This document shows, piece after piece, positions 19,622 to 31,545 of a DNA stretch of 64,000 nt. Under the pieces are notes generated by a model. The model worked only from the letters and a program-made list of their open reading frames with translations, did no database searches and had not been told where the DNA came from. The first letter of the stretch is position 1; every line of letters begins with the position of its first letter. The translations under genes were made by a program, and so were the position numbers. The DNA is from Zantedeschia hybrid cultivar (taxonomy: Eukaryota > Streptophyta > Magnoliopsida > Alismatales > Araceae). The stretch covers positions 74,841,150 through 74,905,149 of the forward strand of contig JARZZO010000002.1 in assembly GCA_030544215.1 (NCBI GenBank), read 5' to 3'.

Positions 19622-20519
19622 TGATGTAGCCGAAGCTATCACGACCGGATTCCGAAGCCGGAATCCGAAGAGAGGGATCCGGTGCTGGGTCGGATCGGTG
19701 TTCGGGGGCCCGACGGGGATCCGGAAGACGAAGGATGCAGAGGCTGCGGAGCCGAAGGTCCGAAGGCTGGCTCGCTCCGGGAAGTCGGGGCCGAAGCTCC
19801 TTCGGCGGACGAAGGGGCGGCGCGAGACCGAGTCTCCTCTGTCGCGGGGCAGCCGGCGCACGGCGTCGAGACCAGGGAGAGGAGTCCGAGGTCGGCGGCC
19901 GAGACCGACTCGGGAAGGTCGGCGATGATTCGAACCGAGCTCCTGCAGGAGGGGAAGAAGAAGAAAACCAGTCAGCAGGAGTCCCAGGCTTCAACCCTGG
20001 GGAACCCCCTCCGACGGTCAAGTTAGCTCCTGAAGAAGATTCGATTCAGAAGGCAAAGAGAGTAGCTTTAATGCTTTTCAGACTGTAGTCCTTAAGGGTC
20101 TCGGAGGCTTGGGGAAGCATCCTTTGGGCAATAAATAGCGGTGTATTTATAGCAAAGGGTAGCGGATGGTTAACGGTGGCAGCCGATATAGGACTAAATG
20201 CGGGCTTACTGATAAACCGCCATAGTGCCTGATCCGCCACCGGAGTGGGCCGGATTCGGCTACCGGGCCGAAGGGGGTTGGGCCGCTGATGGGCCGAAGC
20301 CTGTTGGGCCCTGGGCTGCCGCGCTGTTCCCGGGCCGCAGGCTGGTGGGCCGCTGACGGGCTGAAGCCTGTTGGGCCGGGAGCAACGGTGCCGCTTACGG
20401 GCCGAGGGCTGCTGGGCCGCTGATCGGCCAGAGGCTCCCGGAGGGCCTGGTACTGCTGCTGTTGGGCTGAATGGGGTTTGGGCTTGTTTTAATGGGCCGA
20501 ATCGGATTCTGCCTCATCA
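19622..20519 (-). repeat. 5' LTR of Retand-like element
   Basis: An 898-bp direct copy of the LTR at 7655-8551. By eye there are nine substitutions and one single-base length difference. It carries the same TATA box and TGGGCY cluster, with one TGGGCC lost (GATCGGCC where the other has GATGGGCC). The primer-binding site follows on the minus strand. Confidence 0.95.
20144..20151 (-). promoter_or_regulatory. TATA box of 5' LTR (element promoter)
   Basis: The minus strand reads GCTATAAATACACC. Transcription from about 30 bp downstream would make the genomic RNA through gag-pol. Confidence 0.7.
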
Positions 20520-21289
20520 GGACCCTTTTATGTCGATAAACCCTGAGGTTAAGGACACTAAGATTAAGGAGACTCGTCTCATTGGGGTTCTTCAAGTAGC
20601 AAGTATCATGGTAGGTCGACATTGTGTTGGAGGCATCATATATAGCTTCACAAGCTCCTGTCCTATTCGGTCCCTTTGCTGAGTTTTTTAATTGCTGCAA
20701 TCTATGCTTGATCAATCATCTTGACTAAAGATTACCTTTACCTGTGATTTTTCAATTTTTGCCCTTCTTGCAATCTTCTTCCTCTGAAGAATTTTGTAAT
20801 CTTCTTCACTTGTATTCAGATTGTGGGGATAACCTTGGAATAGTTATTAGAAAAAAAATCAGAATAGAGGATGGTTTAACAAACACGATTATGCCGTCAT
20901 CATTGCAGAGTTTAAGATTTTTCATATACTTTGACTACTGTGCCGCTAAAGTGGCACAACCTCCATTCAAATTTTAGTAGAATCTAATCTTTTTAAGATT
21001 GTAAACGGTTGTATGCTCTAGTTACGCCCTCTCTCTCTTGGTCTAGTATAGAATTATAAAACCTTACAAGAGATGCAGAAAGAATTATGTAAAAAATTAA
21101 CATAATTTAGTTATTTGATAATTTATTTTTTATGCATTCATTTTTGGTTATTTGATAATTTATTTTCTCTACATTTGTTTCCAATAAGTTTGAAAGAAAG
21201 ATATGTATTTGAGTATATACAAGACTAAAAAGATAAGGTTAAGAATGTACTTTTATTTTAACAATGAAGATGAGAATAAAGAGTAATGC
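20520..21289. other. intergenic, no gene seen
   Basis: Flank to the right of the retrotransposon. No coding motif recognised. It lacks the direct repeat expected next to the LTR. Confidence 0.5.
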
Positions 21290-21610
21290 TTATTACATTG
21301 AGAGTCAATATAGCAAATTCGGTCAGTATTTGTCACATCTATAAAATATTTGTCACGCTTGAAAAGTATTTATCATCTCTACGCATATGTACTGTAAAAA
21401 TTTATAGACATGACAAATATTTTTCAAATATTTATCATGTCTATAGAGCATTTGTCGTATGTACATACATTTGTCGCGTTTAAAATTCTGCACCTATAAT
21501 TAATACTTGTCATTCCACTTGAAAGTTGTCTAGTTCATGTGATCCATGATTAGGTAGACTAATGATATTTTACATTGTAAGATGACTCAACTTATTGTAC
21601 TGACCCTCAG
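21290..21610. repeat. dispersed TTTGTCA-rich repeat, copy B
   Basis: Same order as copy A: repeated ATTTGTCACGCTTG- or TATTTATCAT-like units, then a block with ACTAATGATATTTTACATTG and a tail CAACTTATTGTACTGACC. Non-coding. Confidence 0.5.
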
Positions 21611-24600
21611 TACAGCAAACATTTCTCTAAGGCCTTCTATTCCCCCTGCTACATAACTTTTTACATCTCTAGCTAGTGGCTAGCCCCGACCTCACTAAGG
21701 AGATTGAGAAAAAAGAGAAAGAAAAAGAACTTTGCTAGTGAGAACATGGCGGCTTAACCCTTGCCTTACTGGTTCCAGAATCTGATAAATGGCATCCTGG
21801 TCTGCCATCCTAGACCTTGCTAGCTGTTCTCCAACCTAACAATTCTTTTCTCACTAACTTGCTTCGTTTGCCCCCGTTACTTAATGACCGAGTCCCACGA
21901 GCCTCCAATCCATAACTTGTATGCAGCAGTCATGTGCCCAAGTAACAAGCTTTTTGGTCTTCAAGCATTAGTTGGAAAGAGGGGACCAAAGGCCTGATTC
22001 CAAGGGCCTCCCTCCCCCACAGCAAGCGAGCTGGTCAATGTGATAGCTTTGGGAACTGTGATGAGAGAGAGGAACCAACCCAACTGACAGAAATCTTCAT
22101 ATGAGGTATTGGAAAATGGGAGTGGAAAAAGGAAAGGGGAATGACCCCTCTGCTTCCAAGTACAGAACTGGCATTGTTTTCCCAACAGCCCACACTCCAT
22201 AGATGGGAAAGCTTCCTTCCACATCTGGGCCTACTCTGAGAGTACTTAAATCCCTAATTTGTCTAGGAGATGCAGGACAACAAGGACCCATCTTTCCCCT
22301 TCATTTAACTTCACAGCACAACACAAACACAAAACAGCACAAAAATTCTACAGTGGATATGTAACAAGTAATTGTAATTGGGACCAATGGAGAACCACCC
22401 AATACCAAAGAATCAAAACACACGAATCTGCCAAGGACTAGGAATACCCTAAGCTACTTGGTGGTGACCTGTGTTGACCCAAAGGTGAGCTGAAGAAAAA
22501 AAGAAGAAGGGAGGCAGTGATGGGGGTTGGGGGGAGGGGAGGGGCTGTGAATGTTGGGAGAGGAATCCACTTTGCGTATTTTGTTGTCACGGGATTCGAT
22601 CCGGCCCACCTCCACACCCACCTTCCAAATTTACGAAGATTTCTTTTTTCCGAGTCTGGTGGGAGTTCTGTTGCTGCTGCTGTTGCTGCTTTTGGGCCTC
22701 CGGACCAGATCTCACAAGTTTACCCCACACGTATCGGACTACAGAACGGACCCTATTTGTTTACTTACTAGTGGTCCATCTAGCTAGTGGCCTCCACTAC
22801 TTGACATAGCAAATTATGAGGGTAAACGGTTTGTCCAACGTATTTTTTGTATAGTCCAAAAATATATGTCTATGAATATTAGACAAATAGTGACTAATAT
22901 GATAAATTATTTTCGTTGTTTGGGTCAGCTGAGGATGCCATGTCGTGAGCCTTGAGCTTTGCATTTTCCAAGCCCTGCTCGATGTCAAGCGAACAGGAAA
23001 TTGGCCCCGTGGTCCCCTTGATGGGTGCCAGCGGATCAGATGACAACCAAGCGTTGTGATGCCTCCACGTCCCTCATCTACCGTCCCCGACTCCACGTCC
23101 CTCTCTTGCTATTTAATGCATGTGAATCCCCCTCCGTCGAAGGGGGTCATGGAGGAAGGGGAGGAGAGGAAAGAAAGCCTCACGACACTTGGGCTTGATG
23201 GGTCAGGTCATAAACTCCTCTTTGAAGATTGGGATCACCTCGGTACAAGGAAGGAAGAAAGCTTCATCGTTATGAATGCGTAGATCGTGTAGTGTGGTGG
23301 GTTTAAATGACAAAAAATATTCTTTTTATTAAAAAATTGGGAAAAAAAAATCTTCGGTCAGTCGTGTCCATATTTATATGCATGACACTTGTACAATCGG
23401 AATTATCTCCTTTCTTATACTGAGATGATCCTTTTACTAATAATAACCCAAAACCTAATCGCTCGCACAAACCGGACCCTCAAGATTAACTCGATGCTGT
23501 TATTGTAGTATGAGTTCGAAATTGACGTCAACCTCATGAAGTTGACATCAGCGCTCTGGGATTGAGCTAATGGCATTTTGACAGCACTGGGAGTTTTTGA
23601 GCAGTAGGTTAAATGGTCGGGGCCGGGGTGGGGGCGGGGCCCACAAGAGAGCACACTTTTCTTTCTCAGAATCGAAACAACAGGGGCCCGTCGACGACGC
23701 CATGCTGGGCGCGCCAAGTTATGCACATCATATGCCGGCTGCCGGCCATTTTTGGGTTCGACAAAACACCCCGCACAACATAGGATCATTAATAGGAGAA
23801 CACTTCTACGTAGTACTAATATATTTACAACATACACGTACCAAAGACAGTAACCATAGGCGGATCTAGCATAATCGTCTAGTTTATTAAAGTAACTGGT
23901 CATTGATCTCGATTTTTTAAGGTGATATCATTCATCATTTGGTTTTCACTCAGTAGAGTGATCTCATTGGCCTCCTGTCGGAATGATCCCATTATATAAA
24001 ATTTCTGTATTTGCAATTAGACGTAACAAAATTCAGACAGGTCAAGATTGAGATCACGGCCGTCCAACCAAGATCATGCGTCCACCGTCGGCTTACGCGG
24101 GAGGGCCAAGACCCCTCTCCTCCCAGGTCAACGTTGACTACGGGACCCGCAAGACTTCCCTGAACGTACAAGGAGGGTTCTCCACTTCGGAGTTTTCCAA
24201 GTCAAGATCCTTGATCAAAGAGCAGAAGCCGGTTGTTTAGAAGTGGAGGTGCATCCTCTCCCACTTGGAGGAAGCAGCAGCAATCAGCAATTAAAATGAG
24301 AAATAAGCACGTCTAATGGATCCTTCTTAGCAGCACGGGGTTTTGCCGACATGGGCCATCAGAAAATATACTAAGTACGCAATGGAAGACTAGATTAAAC
24401 TGTAGAACACATATATATATATATATTACTAGCGTTTGGTCATTGGTCTGAACTTTGGACCTAGGTTCCAATCAATCAAAAGAAGAATGCACCCACATTA
24501 TAAGCTTGGTGATTGATACGTCTCAAAGGGTAGGCCCAGAGATATCTTTGAGTAAGCAAATGGTTAAGGGAGAATTATAGGAGGGGGTTAGGGAAGAACA

Positions 24601-25900
24601 TGGGGGAGAAAAAGCCACAGGCTATTGGCCTACAGATATGGGTGGATAAGTTAGGGGAGGTAAGACTCTTTGGAAGCACCAAAAAGGGGTCCGGTGGGGT
24701 GGGGGGGGGAACGAGGGCATCACAGATATTTCGGTAACTCCAAAGCTGGACAGTGGACAGGCACTAATACCTGTAACCTGCCTCCCCCCGTGGAAGTGAA
24801 TAAGAATCCCGCAATTGAAGGCTGCTACAAGTCTACAACCATAGCACGTTGCCTTCCTTATCGAAATATTTCTTTTGGAAGGTGTTCCGGAAATATTACT
24901 CGGGATGTAGCACTCCCCTGCAAGACAATAATCTGGTAGCGTTCGCCTGCAAAAGAACAGAGCTCAGCACCCCCACGGATGGCGGAGCTACCAAAGCATA
25001 GCTGGTGATCCATCCTGCCCATGCCGTCTTGAAGTTCTAACATGGTAACAAGAGTTACTTCTACTTCTCTTAGTTGTTACCGATCAACGCCACTGCCAAG
25101 GGGAAGTGCTTAACACCTGCCAAGGCCTCGGCATGGAACAGTGAACAGAGGAATTAGACGACGACTAATATACATGATTTATAGATGCCTGAGATAATGA
25201 GGGGGTGCAGTGCAGTGCAGTACGTCCCCTTGGGGGGGTGGGGGGATGGAAGGAATCAAGTAGAGCCAGAAGCCGCTACCGTCCAAAGCAAGGAAGAAGA
25301 CGGTGGAAACAAACAGAGAGGAGAGAAAAGAAAACAGCAGCAACAGGAAGAACAGACGTAACCAGCAGCAGGAGCAGTAGGAACATCCGCCGCAGGAAAC
25401 TGAGTTGAAAGGGGAGAGGAGAAGAGAGAGAGCAGCAGGCCTCTTCAACCAAGGGGAAGCAAACAAGGTAGTCGCAGTGGACACAGCACTAGTGGCATAC
25501 GTACCCCAATACAACTTGTACGTATAAAAATGACCTACGAGGTATGAAGACTGTACGCTAATGCTAGTTAAAGGTGATCCCAGATAACATTCGAGTAAAC
25601 TATGTGAAACCACATCTGGTGTATCATGCTACATTGGTGTAATTAGATGGAGAGGTATAAGTAATGGGCGCTTAATATATGGCGGAAAAAGTGAGGAAGC
25701 AGTTGAGAAAACCCAGCTGGTAACGGAACCTTCGCACCCTCCCACCCCCCTGTCAGCCCATCACCACCACCACCACCGCCACCTCCATCGCATTCCTTGT
25801 GGAACAGAATGGGTAGTTAAGGTGCACATTCTGGATCTCCAGCTGAAAAAGTAATCAGCACCAAATGCCATAACAAGTAAAATTTTCCATATGTCTATCC
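21611..25900. other. intergenic, no gene seen
   Basis: About 4.3 kb downstream of the zinc-finger gene. Open frames of up to 162 codons occur but have biased composition, overlap each other and carry no domains. Contains an AT dinucleotide run near 24408-24427 and a 12-bp palindrome with two W-box cores at 24127-24138. The part next to 25900 is probably 3' flank of the zinc-finger gene. Confidence 0.5.
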
Positions 25901-26255
25901 ATTAGTCAGCTGTTACAGTAAGCAACTGTAACTTCATAGCATCCACAGAAAAAAAACGAATTCCCCAAAAAAAATAAAAATAAAAGGTTCCAGATAGAAA
26001 GGAGCAGGAGAAGAAGGAAGAAAAATTTTTACTGTCAGCAAGCAGCAGCAGGGGAAGAGTACGAAGAAGAGAGATGGATACATACAGAAGCTTCACATGG
26101 CGATCCAAAGAGCAAATCCTGGGGATCACTTCGACCTCTTCATCGGTCGTCCAAGTGCTCTCAATTTCCACTTAGCTCAATCCAATTGGGATAGTTGGCT
26201 AATCCTCGAACTGCGACTTGAACATGAACCCAATTTCGAATTCTCCAGCTGGTCC

Positions 26256-27518
26256 TCATCGGAAGCTGCAGAGCTCCACTTCCTCTTCCATGGGAGCTGG
26301 CAGATTAAGATCTATAAAGCTCTCACCGGCAACTCTGGTGGTACCACTGACGTGAATAGAAGAGCTCGCAGCAGCGGAAGCAGTAGTAATAGAAACATCG
26401 GGAGCAGCAGCAGCAGCAGTACTACTAGGTACTTGCACAGTACTGGGATTAGCAGCACTAGAAGAGTGGCCAAGATGGGATCTTTTGTGGCCACCCAGGG
26501 CCTGGCCGGAGCCGAACACTTTGAAGCAAACAGGGCACTCATGGATCTTCCGGTCGGCGGAGCCCGCATTCACCACGGAGTCGGCGTCTTGGATCTGGGT
26601 TCCCACCTGCCGATGCTCACCAACCTCTTCCTCCTCGTCGGCGACAACCCGGGATGACACCTGCGCCGATAGTGGTGCCACGGCGCATGCTCTGATCTTC
26701 TTGTGGCTAGCGCGGTGTCCGCCCAGGGCCTGGTACGAGCGGAAGACCTTCCTGCAGGTGCCGCACTGATACCTGCTCCGACCTCCCCTGCGCGATCTAG
26801 CCACGGCGACGCGCTTCTCCTCGGAGTCATCCGATGGCAGCTCCTCCTCCTCCTCCTCCTCCGCCTCCGCCTCCGCCTCCTCCTCTTCTTCTTCCTCCGC
26901 CAGCTTGTCCCTGCCGTCGGTGGTCCACACGTCGCGCGAGAGCATCATGAGGCAGCGGGCGACGTCCTCCTCTGGGGTGGTGTCGGAGACGGAGCTGACG
27001 GGCTCGGGCTCGATGGAAGGCTCCGGCTTGGGTGGCGATAGCGGCGAGAAGCGGCGGCGACGCTTGGATCGGCGGCGCAGGGACGGCGGCTTCGACGACT
27101 CCGTCTCGCTCTCCCAGTCCTGGAGCACGACGGAGCCGCCGGCGCCTTCGACGCCGGCGACGTACTCCATGGCTGCGAAGGTGGACGAGAACTCCGGATC
27201 CACTAGACGGAAGCTTTTCTTCGGATTCTCGCGCAACCCATAGAAGGCGAGCTGCTTAGCATCCTCCGCCCCCGCCACTACTTCGCCATCAGCTACTGCT
27301 TCCTGGTCTGCCACTTGGGCTTCTTGCTCGTCTGCTTCCAGGTCGTCGCGCGAGGCGGACGAAGACGAAGAGGGCCAGGGGGAGTAGTCCTGCAAGAGCT
27401 CGGGCTTCGGGGTGGCGGCGGCGATGGTGGCCGAGGCCGCATGGGACCGCATGTGGCCTCCGAGGGCCCTGCCGTTGCCGAAGCGGCGGAAGCAGAGCTT
27501 GCAAGTGTGCCGGTCCAT
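26256..27518 (-). CDS. C2H2 zinc-finger transcriptional repressor, ZAT1/4/9-like
   Basis: An intact intronless gene of 420 codons. Three plant-type fingers with the QALGGH core (first one RALGGH): residues 6-26, 252-272 and 328-348, widely spaced as in the ZAT1/ZAT4/ZAT9 group. A basic RRRSKRRRR nuclear signal lies at 148-156, the conserved short motifs RENPKKSFRLVD (~96-107) and EEDVARCLMMLSRDVW (183-198) are present, a Glu-rich run spans ~207-226, and a DLNLP EAR repression motif lies at 403-407 near the C-terminus. QALGGH fingers bind DNA in the nucleus and EAR motifs recruit TOPLESS-type corepressors; relatives act in stress and development. The ATG is chosen because the first finger begins at residue 6, as in relatives. 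Coding sequence is GC-rich. No clear TATA box found upstream. Confidence 0.93.
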   Translation of the reverse strand: MDRHTCKLCFRRFGNGRALGGHMRSHAASATIAAATPKPELLQDYSPWPSSSSSASRDDLEADEQEAQVADQEAVADGEVVAGAEDAKQLAFYGLRENPKKSFRLVDPEFSSTFAAMEYVAGVEGAGGSVVLQDWESETESSKPPSLRRRSKRRRRFSPLSPPKPEPSIEPEPVSSVSDTTPEEDVARCLMMLSRDVWTTDGRDKLAEEEEEEEAEAEAEEEEEEELPSDDSEEKRVAVARSRRGGRSRYQCGTCRKVFRSYQALGGHRASHKKIRACAVAPLSAQVSSRVVADEEEEVGEHRQVGTQIQDADSVVNAGSADRKIHECPVCFKVFGSGQALGGHKRSHLGHSSSAANPSTVQVPSSTAAAAAPDVSITTASAAASSSIHVSGTTRVAGESFIDLNLPAPMEEEVELCSFR

Positions 27519-30500
27519 CGCTGGGGCACACGCAGCGCCCGCTGCTCGCTCTGCTCAGGTCACTCACTATGGCAGTTCCTCCCCCTCGAAAGGTTTGGAA
27601 AGCGAACAAGAGCGAAGAGAAGCGAAGAGAAGGATGTTCGGTGAAGAAAGCATGGAGGTGGGGGAGGCGAGAGTGGAAGCTAAAAGCCTAAAAGGAGTAG
27701 GTGACAAGCAAACACAGCCCATACATAATACCACAGCACCACAGAGATAGAAAGAGGGATTAACATAAATTAGAAGTAAATTATAATAATAACCTTGGAT
27801 TTAAACAATTAGGAAGGAGAATATCTCGGAGAGAAAGGAGGGGGTGGAATGAGTTAAATGTGGCAGTCGGTTGTTATCTCTTTCCCAAAATCTACAGAGG
27901 TTGGGGTTTTATGTGCATGTGTGTGTGTGTGTTGGGGGGGTAGAGATTAATGCCGGTGGGAGGACGCTTATTCCTAAAGTCATGCTCGTGCATCATATTC
28001 TCCTTTTTCTTTTCTTTTTTTTCCCCTCTTCTTTTTCCCTTCACCTGTGCCCCCAGCTCTCCTCAGTCCTCTCCCTTTACATGCGTCACTCACCCCTAAT
28101 GCCCCCCCATCAACGCGTTCTCTTCATCAAAAATCACAATTATCACATCTTGTTGTGAGTACTAATCAAGCTTACAAGAGCTAGAGATAGGCAGCTGCAG
28201 CAGCAGCCAGAGCCAGCTGCGGTTGTTGTTAGTTGTTACTAATAAGTACTAACATTTGAGGGGGATGTGTGGGCCCCCAAAACCGCAACGTGAGATGCCC
28301 CTCCGTGGGGCCAATCTTTCGTTTTTCTCGTTTCTGATCTCGCCGGGTGCTCCGGGTGGGGGCCTTGTCGTCATTTCCCCCGTTGCCGAAAGAAGGAGAG
28401 AAAAGAAATAAAATCGTGGCCTGCGAACCGGATCGGGCAGCTCAAGAGGACTGCTGGGCGTTTGTGTTTGTTGTAACGACGAGGCTATCAAATAATACAC
28501 GTGGCCGCCCCTATGTTCCCTTTTCCTATCTATTTTATCCTCTCCTCTTATCCTTGGTTTCCTTCCTTCCCCTTGGATTAAAATTTTAATGGTTTAATTA
28601 TGCGGTAATCTCACCAAAGTTCGAAACCGAAAGGAAATTAAGAAACTAGTGTTCCAAACACGTCCTTAAGAATACTTCGCCCGGGTAAGTGCCGTTTTAC
28701 TCGGACTCGGCTTTTTCACGGGCCCCCACGTTACACACGACTCGGTCCGTCGCTCCTTGTCACTGGTACATGTGTGTGTTTCGCGGTGGAAACCTCCGCC
28801 CATCTCCCGTTCATGTCATGTCAGCAGTAGAACTAGGGATGCAAATGGATGGAATCCGGCGTGACTTGATCTGCTATGCATATCGATTTACTTTACAAGA
28901 TTTGTTCATTAATTTTCTTATAAATTAATCATTGGTCGGATAGTTATATTGCCAAATGTGGTATATGAATTCGATCTTAAACAATATTATAGATTAATAA
29001 CCAGTAGAATAATTGATTACTATTTGCAACCCTGAATGGAACGTGTATCTTTTGTGAAATGTATTGAATCAAAGTCGGTCAAACGGATGTTAAGTTAGAA
29101 GATACGTATCCCATCGCATATGGAAAGGGTGTCGAGTCTTCGGACTCCGTATCTACATGAAAAGTGCATCTTTCAACTTCTTGTCATTAATTAAACCTGC
29201 CGGGTTAGATTCAACAATTCTCACACAAGATCCACATCTCGATTAAGTAGTGTGCCTCGAGATGAGACCTCTAGATCTCTTTCTTTGAACTTTCATTGTG
29301 TCCTTACAAGGGTCAATAGTAAGTTTGATATTTCACACATTGTATCTGAATGATTGATTCGCCTTTGATCTTTATGATTAGAAATATATTAGTATCATTG
29401 CTCTTCACCATTTCTTCCTCTCCCCTCTTCAATTCCACGATGGACGTCGGCACACCCTAAGCCATGAACGGAAGAGGGACCTCCATGAGCTGGCCATGGG
29501 AGGCCTTGGAAAGTGGGATAGGATAGGCGGGGAGCGAGCCCACCTTGGTTGTGTTCACGCCCACCGTTTCACACGCAACAACGAACTGTACGCAGATGAG
29601 AGCCGTCGGATGGACATCTGGCAACTAGGCCTCGCCCATAAATTTGTTCTCGTATCCATATCTGATGCAAATCTGCGGACGGGCAGATGGCCTCACCACA
29701 GACTCACCGGTTGGACGCTTGCGATCGTTTGTCTTGTTGCGACCGCGGTGGCATCGGTCCGAGTCCGCAACGGCTCCATCCCATCGCGCAGGCACAGGTG
29801 TTTCGCTGTCGAGGGCGACGGCCCACGCGGCCTCCGGGCGTTTTAAAGGGATAGATGGACGCGACGTTGCGGGGGTTCGGACCACCTTTGCTGGTGTGTC
29901 CGGATGCGAGAGCTAAAGATTTGCCTTCCTACTCTGTCAAGTGTCGACCACGTATTGATAGAGGGAGATTTGCATGTTTAAATACGGATCTTCTATAAAA
30001 AAAAAATCATATTGTTTGGAGACGGTGAAAATGCCATCTAATTAATTAAGCCGACTTCCAAGTTTCAACACACTAATCCATGCTATACCATAGTTTCATT
30101 TCAGGCAGATATATACACTGTGTTAGTGTTGGTTCCCCAGTAGCATAAAGTATGATACGATGATCTATGTACTGCTGTAATTTTCTACAGTAAGGCGTTC
30201 GAAAAACTCTCTAATTCACTGATTTTAAATCACTGGTTTTAAAATCAGCGAATTTTTATGGTTTTAAAATCAAATAGTGCTTTGTTTAGATACTTGTAAA
30301 ATGCATAAAAACAAAATAAGGAAATATACAGTCTAAAGCGCATGTCCCTTACTTATGTGGAAATCAAATTAGGGAATGGGTCAACGGAAAGACCCGAGAG
30401 GATTTTCGTTTGCACTGCTGTTTTATATCAAACCAAACATATATAAAATATATTGTAAAATAAAATATTTTTTTTAAAATTTCACTATTTCATGTTGAAA

Positions 30501-31129
30501 CAGACGAATACCGCTAATTCAGAATCGAAGTAAAAGAGTAAAGTAGTCCACTTGGTTGGGCTTTCTAATTCTAAAGATATGATCTCCAAAGCCTACGGAT
30601 TGGTAGGAAACAAAACCTATCCTTCTGCTTCCCTGTGTGCTTGTCAAGCCAATCTGCTGTCCTCCCTTTCTCTCTCTGGACCTCCATCCCATCCCTGCAC
30701 GTCTCCTTATTCACCCTGCAATAGCAGCAATTGATGTCCCCGCAACACCCGCCACTGCCAGTTGGGGAGCACCACCCCCATGTCCTATGGCTGTCCGCTC
30801 CCCGATCCCCTCCTTCCCTCCCTCTTTCTTCTCCCCCTCCTCCAGCCTCTCCCCTCATCTTTCCCCCTAGCTTCTGGTTTAATCTTCCTCCCTTCAGATT
30901 TCCTTGAAGATTTCTTCACGTTGAGATTTTGTAGAAGCAGATGCTGCCGGATGCCAGTTTGTTGTGCAGTTCACAGCCATAGACGAATGGTTGGATTCAT
31001 CTAAGTGGGCCTTTTTGAGGCTTGGCCCGACAAGTATTACAATTACGAGGTGTATACTTGATGCACCAGTTGCCGTGACCATACACCACTTGCCGTGACC
31101 ATACACGGCACACGTGTTCTTATTTGATT
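27519..31129. other. intergenic: 5' flank of zinc-finger gene and spacer
   Basis: No second gene seen. The first few hundred bases should hold the promoter and 5' UTR of the zinc-finger gene (CT-rich tracts, a GT run near 27914-27931). A GC-rich patch at 29480-29920 has overlapping open frames on both strands but no domain. Around 30200-30280 there are short inverted ATTTTAAAATCA words typical of small non-autonomous transposons. Confidence 0.45.
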
Positions 31130-31545
31130 GGCGGTTTTGACGACACGAAATATTTGTCGTGTCTGAAAAATATTTATCATTCTTATAAATCTGTACACAT
31201 ATGTAGGAATGACAATTACTTCTAAATATGATAAATATTTTGTAAGCATGACAAATCTTATTTGTGATGTCCACAAAGTATTTGTCATGCCTAAAAAAAA
31301 AATTTCATACCAAAAAATCTGTAAATAAATACGTAGAGATGATAAATATATTTTCAGAAATGACAAATAATTCGTACGAATTATTTGTCATGTCTACATA
31401 TATTTGTCATGTACATAATCTTATACCACATTTAATACTTGTCTGATCTACTTATTAGAAAGTTGTCCAACCCATATGTCACTTATCTATGTGGACCAAT
31501 GGCATCTTGCGTTGTAAGATGACTCTAACTTGCTGTACAACAAAC
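31130..31545. repeat. dispersed TTTGTCA-rich repeat, copy C
   Basis: The longest copy of the family also seen at 3.8 and 21.3 kb. Many degenerate units of the type ATTTGTCATGTCTA on both strands, then the shared block GGACCAATGGCATCTTG and tail AACTTGCTGTACAA. Just to its left, at about 31065-31105, a 20-bp word (CACTTGCCGTGACCATACAC) is duplicated in tandem. Confidence 0.5.

Larger units (their letters stand above)
7655..20519 (-). mobile_element. Retand/Grande-like Ty3/gypsy (Tat lineage) LTR retrotransposon
   Basis: A complete 12.9-kb element bounded by two nearly identical ~897-bp LTRs that start TG and end CA on the plus strand. Sense coding is on the minus strand. In element order: 5' LTR (20519-19622), primer-binding site, gag-protease, RT/RNase H, a second archaeal-type RNase H, integrase, 148-bp tandem array, an oppositely oriented spliced gene, polypurine tract, 3' LTR (8551-7655). 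Dual RNase H, subrepeats after pol and an antisense ORF before the 3' LTR are established hallmarks of the Tat lineage, Retand/Grande branch. The LTRs differ at about ten places by eye, so insertion is recent, yet gag-pol carries five in-frame stops and one frame change. Expected 5-bp target duplications are absent. It is much more GC-rich than its flanks. Confidence 0.93.

Noticed and set aside
20520..20720. Possible LINE RT remnant right of the retrotransposon
   Set aside because: The short frame looked superficially RT-like but lacks any conserved block.
23415..23903. A 162-codon minus-strand frame
   Set aside because: No domain, mixed composition, no promoter or splice evidence; looks like a chance frame.
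25179..25613. A 144-codon minus-strand frame rich in Leu, Phe and Ser
   Set aside because: Reads through G/A-rich repeats, with no start context, domain or splice link to the zinc-finger gene. Probably chance.
29496..29885. Overlapping plus and minus frames of 86-116 codons
   Set aside because: A GC-rich patch with frames on both strands and no domain similarity.
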